Part shown: piece by piece, positions 41,030 through 42,652 of the stretch
Position numbering within the stretch: position 1 is the stretch's first letter
How the letters are laid out: every line of letters starts with the position of its first letter
Source of the DNA: Candidatus Shapirobacteria bacterium
Lineage (GTDB): Bacteria > Patescibacteriota > Microgenomatia > UBA12405
Direction: 5' to 3'
Length of the DNA stretch: 42,652 bases
Assembly (NCBI GenBank): GCA_028700625.1
Contig: JAQVSI010000005.1
Span: 1-42,652 of the forward strand
Made by a program: the position numbers and the translations under genes
Notes under the pieces: model-generated
What the model was told of the DNA's origin: nothing
Databases searched by the model: none
What the model saw: only the letters and a program-made list of their open reading frames with translations

Positions 41030-41632
41030 ATGAAGAATTACGATTGGAATCATTTATTAAGCACCTACAAAAAAATAGTTAAGCCAAATTTTATTGTCCT
41101 AGAAATTGGAGCATCGACACAAAAAAGAACTAATGATTTAATTCCATTTTGTAAAAAAATTATTGGGATTGAATACAACAAAAAACGTCTTCTTAAAAAT
41201 AGTAAAAATATTGAATACTTATTAGGAGATTGGCAAAAATTAAGTAAAATACTAAAACCAAACAGTATTGATTTAGCCATCAGTAGCCATGTAATAGAAC
41301 ACATTCCTGACGATGTTAAGGCTTTAAATGAACTTTATTCTGTATTAAAACCAAATAGTTGTGCCATTATAAACACTCCAAACAGAGAAAGATTAACCAG
41401 AAAAATAATTGAAGTTTTTACTGGTAAAAGAAAATTTCCTTATTGGGAACACATTCGCGAATATACCGAATCCGACTTGATTTCTCTAATTTATAAATCA
41501 AATTTTAAAAAATATAAAATTACTCCTTTAGTTTTTGGAATTCACGGAGCTAATATAAATTTTTATCTAAAAAAAGTACCTAAATTTTTAAGGAAGTTAT
41601 CAAATTTTTGGGAAATAGTGTTATATAAATAA
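41030..41632 (+). CDS. SAM-dependent methyltransferase, class I (Methyltransf_11-like)
   Basis: This 200-residue Rossmann methyltransferase has motif I VLEIGASTQKRT (the SAM-binding loop, with G-A-S in place of G-x-G), an acidic end of strand 2 in GIEYN, LAISSHVIEHIPDDV and ALNELYSVLKPNSCAIINTPNRE. The C-terminal part is basic and may recognise the acceptor. It starts 2 nt after the radical SAM stop and ends 2 nt before the last GT2. This suggests a three-gene modification module for the glycan or its lipid carrier. Target unknown: O-methylation of a sugar is one option, inferred from context only. Confidence 0.87.
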   Translation: MKNYDWNHLLSTYKKIVKPNFIVLEIGASTQKRTNDLIPFCKKIIGIEYNKKRLLKNSKNIEYLLGDWQKLSKILKPNSIDLAISSHVIEHIPDDVKALNELYSVLKPNSCAIINTPNRERLTRKIIEVFTGKRKFPYWEHIREYTESDLISLIYKSNFKKYKITPLVFGIHGANINFYLKKVPKFLRKLSNFWEIVLYK

Positions 41633-41634
41633 TT

Positions 41635-42651
41635 ATGATTAAAATTTCTTTTGTTATTCCCACTCTAAATGCTTCTTCTGTTTTAGAGACTTGTCTTAAA
41701 TCAATTAAAAAACAATCTATCTCTCCAAAAGAATACGAAATAATTATTGCCGACGGTGGTTCAACCGACGATACTCTTAAAATTGCAAAAAAATATAATG
41801 CCAAAATTATTAAAAACCCCCTGAAAACTGCTGAAGCTGGCAAGGCTGTTGGTGTTAGAAAAGCTATTGGTAAATATATTGCTCTAATTGATTCAGACAA
41901 TATTCTTCCTACTAAAAACTGGCTCAAAATAAACCTAAACATTTTAGAAAAAGATAAAAAATTAATTGGAACAGAACCTTTATTCTTCACCTATCGTCCC
42001 AAAGCCGGCTTTATTGAAAGATATTCAGCCTTAACTGGAGTCAACGATCCTTATGCTTTTATTTCTGGAGTCTACGATCGTCGAAATTACATCAATTTCA
42101 AATGGACAGGCCTAAAGATAGATCAAGTTGATAATGGTCAATATATAAAAATCAAACTCAAACCAAATAATGAGATACCTACCATTGGTGCCAATGGTAC
42201 TATTTTTAGAAGTGATTTTTTAAAAAACAATTTAAATTCAGACTATCTTTTTGATATTGATATCCTTGCTAGTTATTTGGCTAAAAATAAAAAACCAGCT
42301 TTTTTTGTCAAAGTTAAACAGGGGATTATTCATACTTTTTGTGAATCTTCGATCAAAAAATTTATTCGAAAACAAAATCGTCGTATTACCGACTATTTTT
42401 ATTACCAGAACCTTCGTCAATTTAATTGGGATCAAACCAACAAATCTGGTGTTTTAAAATTTATTTTTTACACTGTCTTAATTTTCCCAATGCTTTTTGA
42501 TACTTTTCGCGGTTTTTTTCATAAACCAGATATTGCTTGGTTTTTTCACCCCTTAGCTTGCATAATAACTCTCTACCTTTATACTATAAACACCATCAAA
42601 AAAAGATTAAATTTATTAAAACAAGTAAACAGAACTAAATGGCAACAATAG
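41635..42651 (+). CDS. GT2 glycosyltransferase with C-terminal hydrophobic region
   Basis: This 338-residue protein has a GT-A domain with KISFVIPTLNASSVLETCL, IIADGGSTDDT, AEAGKAVGVRKAIGKYIALIDSDNILP (DxD), the acceptor-side IGANGTIFRSDFL and a D-I-D-I-L-A segment. A C-terminal part (about 275-325) has two hydrophobic stretches (FIFYTVLIFPMLF and PLACIITLYLYTI) that likely bind the membrane. This layout matches GT2 enzymes that extend lipid-linked glycans at the inner face. The stop codon is 1 base before the window edge, so the gene is complete. It follows the methyltransferase by 2 nt. Confidence 0.87.
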   Translation: MIKISFVIPTLNASSVLETCLKSIKKQSISPKEYEIIIADGGSTDDTLKIAKKYNAKIIKNPLKTAEAGKAVGVRKAIGKYIALIDSDNILPTKNWLKINLNILEKDKKLIGTEPLFFTYRPKAGFIERYSALTGVNDPYAFISGVYDRRNYINFKWTGLKIDQVDNGQYIKIKLKPNNEIPTIGANGTIFRSDFLKNNLNSDYLFDIDILASYLAKNKKPAFFVKVKQGIIHTFCESSIKKFIRKQNRRITDYFYYQNLRQFNWDQTNKSGVLKFIFYTVLIFPMLFDTFRGFFHKPDIAWFFHPLACIITLYLYTINTIKKRLNLLKQVNRTKWQQ

Positions 42652-42652
42652 A

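Noticed and set aside
370-41632. UGA recoding (code 25) as in some related lineages
   Set aside because: TGA ends several genes exactly at ATGA junctions with the next gene, no gene here needs read-through of TGA, and prfB is intact.
41580-41990. Minus-strand open frame of 136 codons
   Set aside because: It is antisense to the methyltransferase end and the last GT2 start, has no promoter or ribosome site, and shows no recognisable motif.
42069-42096. Short GTCTACG-ATCGTCG run resembling ATCT heptads
   Set aside because: The period is lost after two units, so it is not distinguishable from chance.
1-42652. CRISPR array, tRNA, rRNA, insertion sequence or phage genes
   Set aside because: No spaced direct repeats of CRISPR type, cloverleaf-like segments, rRNA sequence, transposase or integrase motifs were seen. 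All gaps are about 110 bp or shorter.

Overview
The window is an AT-rich, very gene-dense bacterial segment. Genes are separated by a few bases or overlap (ATGA and TAATG junctions are common), and no gap exceeds about 110 bp. I read 39 protein genes and see no RNA gene, CRISPR array or transposase. Protein style (short FtsEX operon, an LCP protein, a DUF11 protein with a VPNTG-type tail, many GT-C membrane glycosyltransferases) suggests a member of the Candidate Phyla Radiation (Patescibacteria), probably Microgenomates-like. That assignment is inference. TGA is used as a stop codon in several genes and a complete release factor 2 gene is present, so the UGA-recoding lineages (Gracilibacteria/Absconditabacteria) are excluded.

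Left part (1-9255): the end of a cyclophilin gene, a membrane thioredoxin-like protein, a small membrane protein, prfB, an LCP-family cell-wall polymer ligase, a small membrane protein, a GT-C glycosyltransferase, then an envelope/division block: a small anchored protein with an OB-like tail, ftsE, ftsX and a secreted coiled-coil protein with a C39-like peptidase domain. A minus-strand DUF11 surface protein with a consensus sigma70 promoter closes this part.

Right part (9364-42651): an uninterrupted glycan-assembly island. It holds twelve GT-C-type multi-membrane proteins (thirteen in the window), ten GT2 and two GT4 enzymes, one MOP-type flippase, one B12-type radical SAM protein and one SAM methyltransferase. 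Three GT2 enzymes look like polyprenyl-phosphate-sugar synthases, and two of these directly overlap a GT-C gene. This suggests they make lipid-linked sugars inside and the GT-C enzymes use them outside, with the LCP protein as a possible final ligase. No sugar-nucleotide synthesis gene and no recognisable Wzy polymerase lies here.

Two features run through the island. First, several genes that head transcription units have a -10 box only 6-7 nt before the start codon, which predicts leaderless mRNAs. Second, short repeats intrude in frame into coding sequence: degenerate 7-bp-period repeats (ATCTAxx and ATTGGAA types) at six coding sites plus one intergenic site, and a double-hairpin repeat that also occurs intergenically. 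They mostly fall in predicted loops of GT-C proteins.
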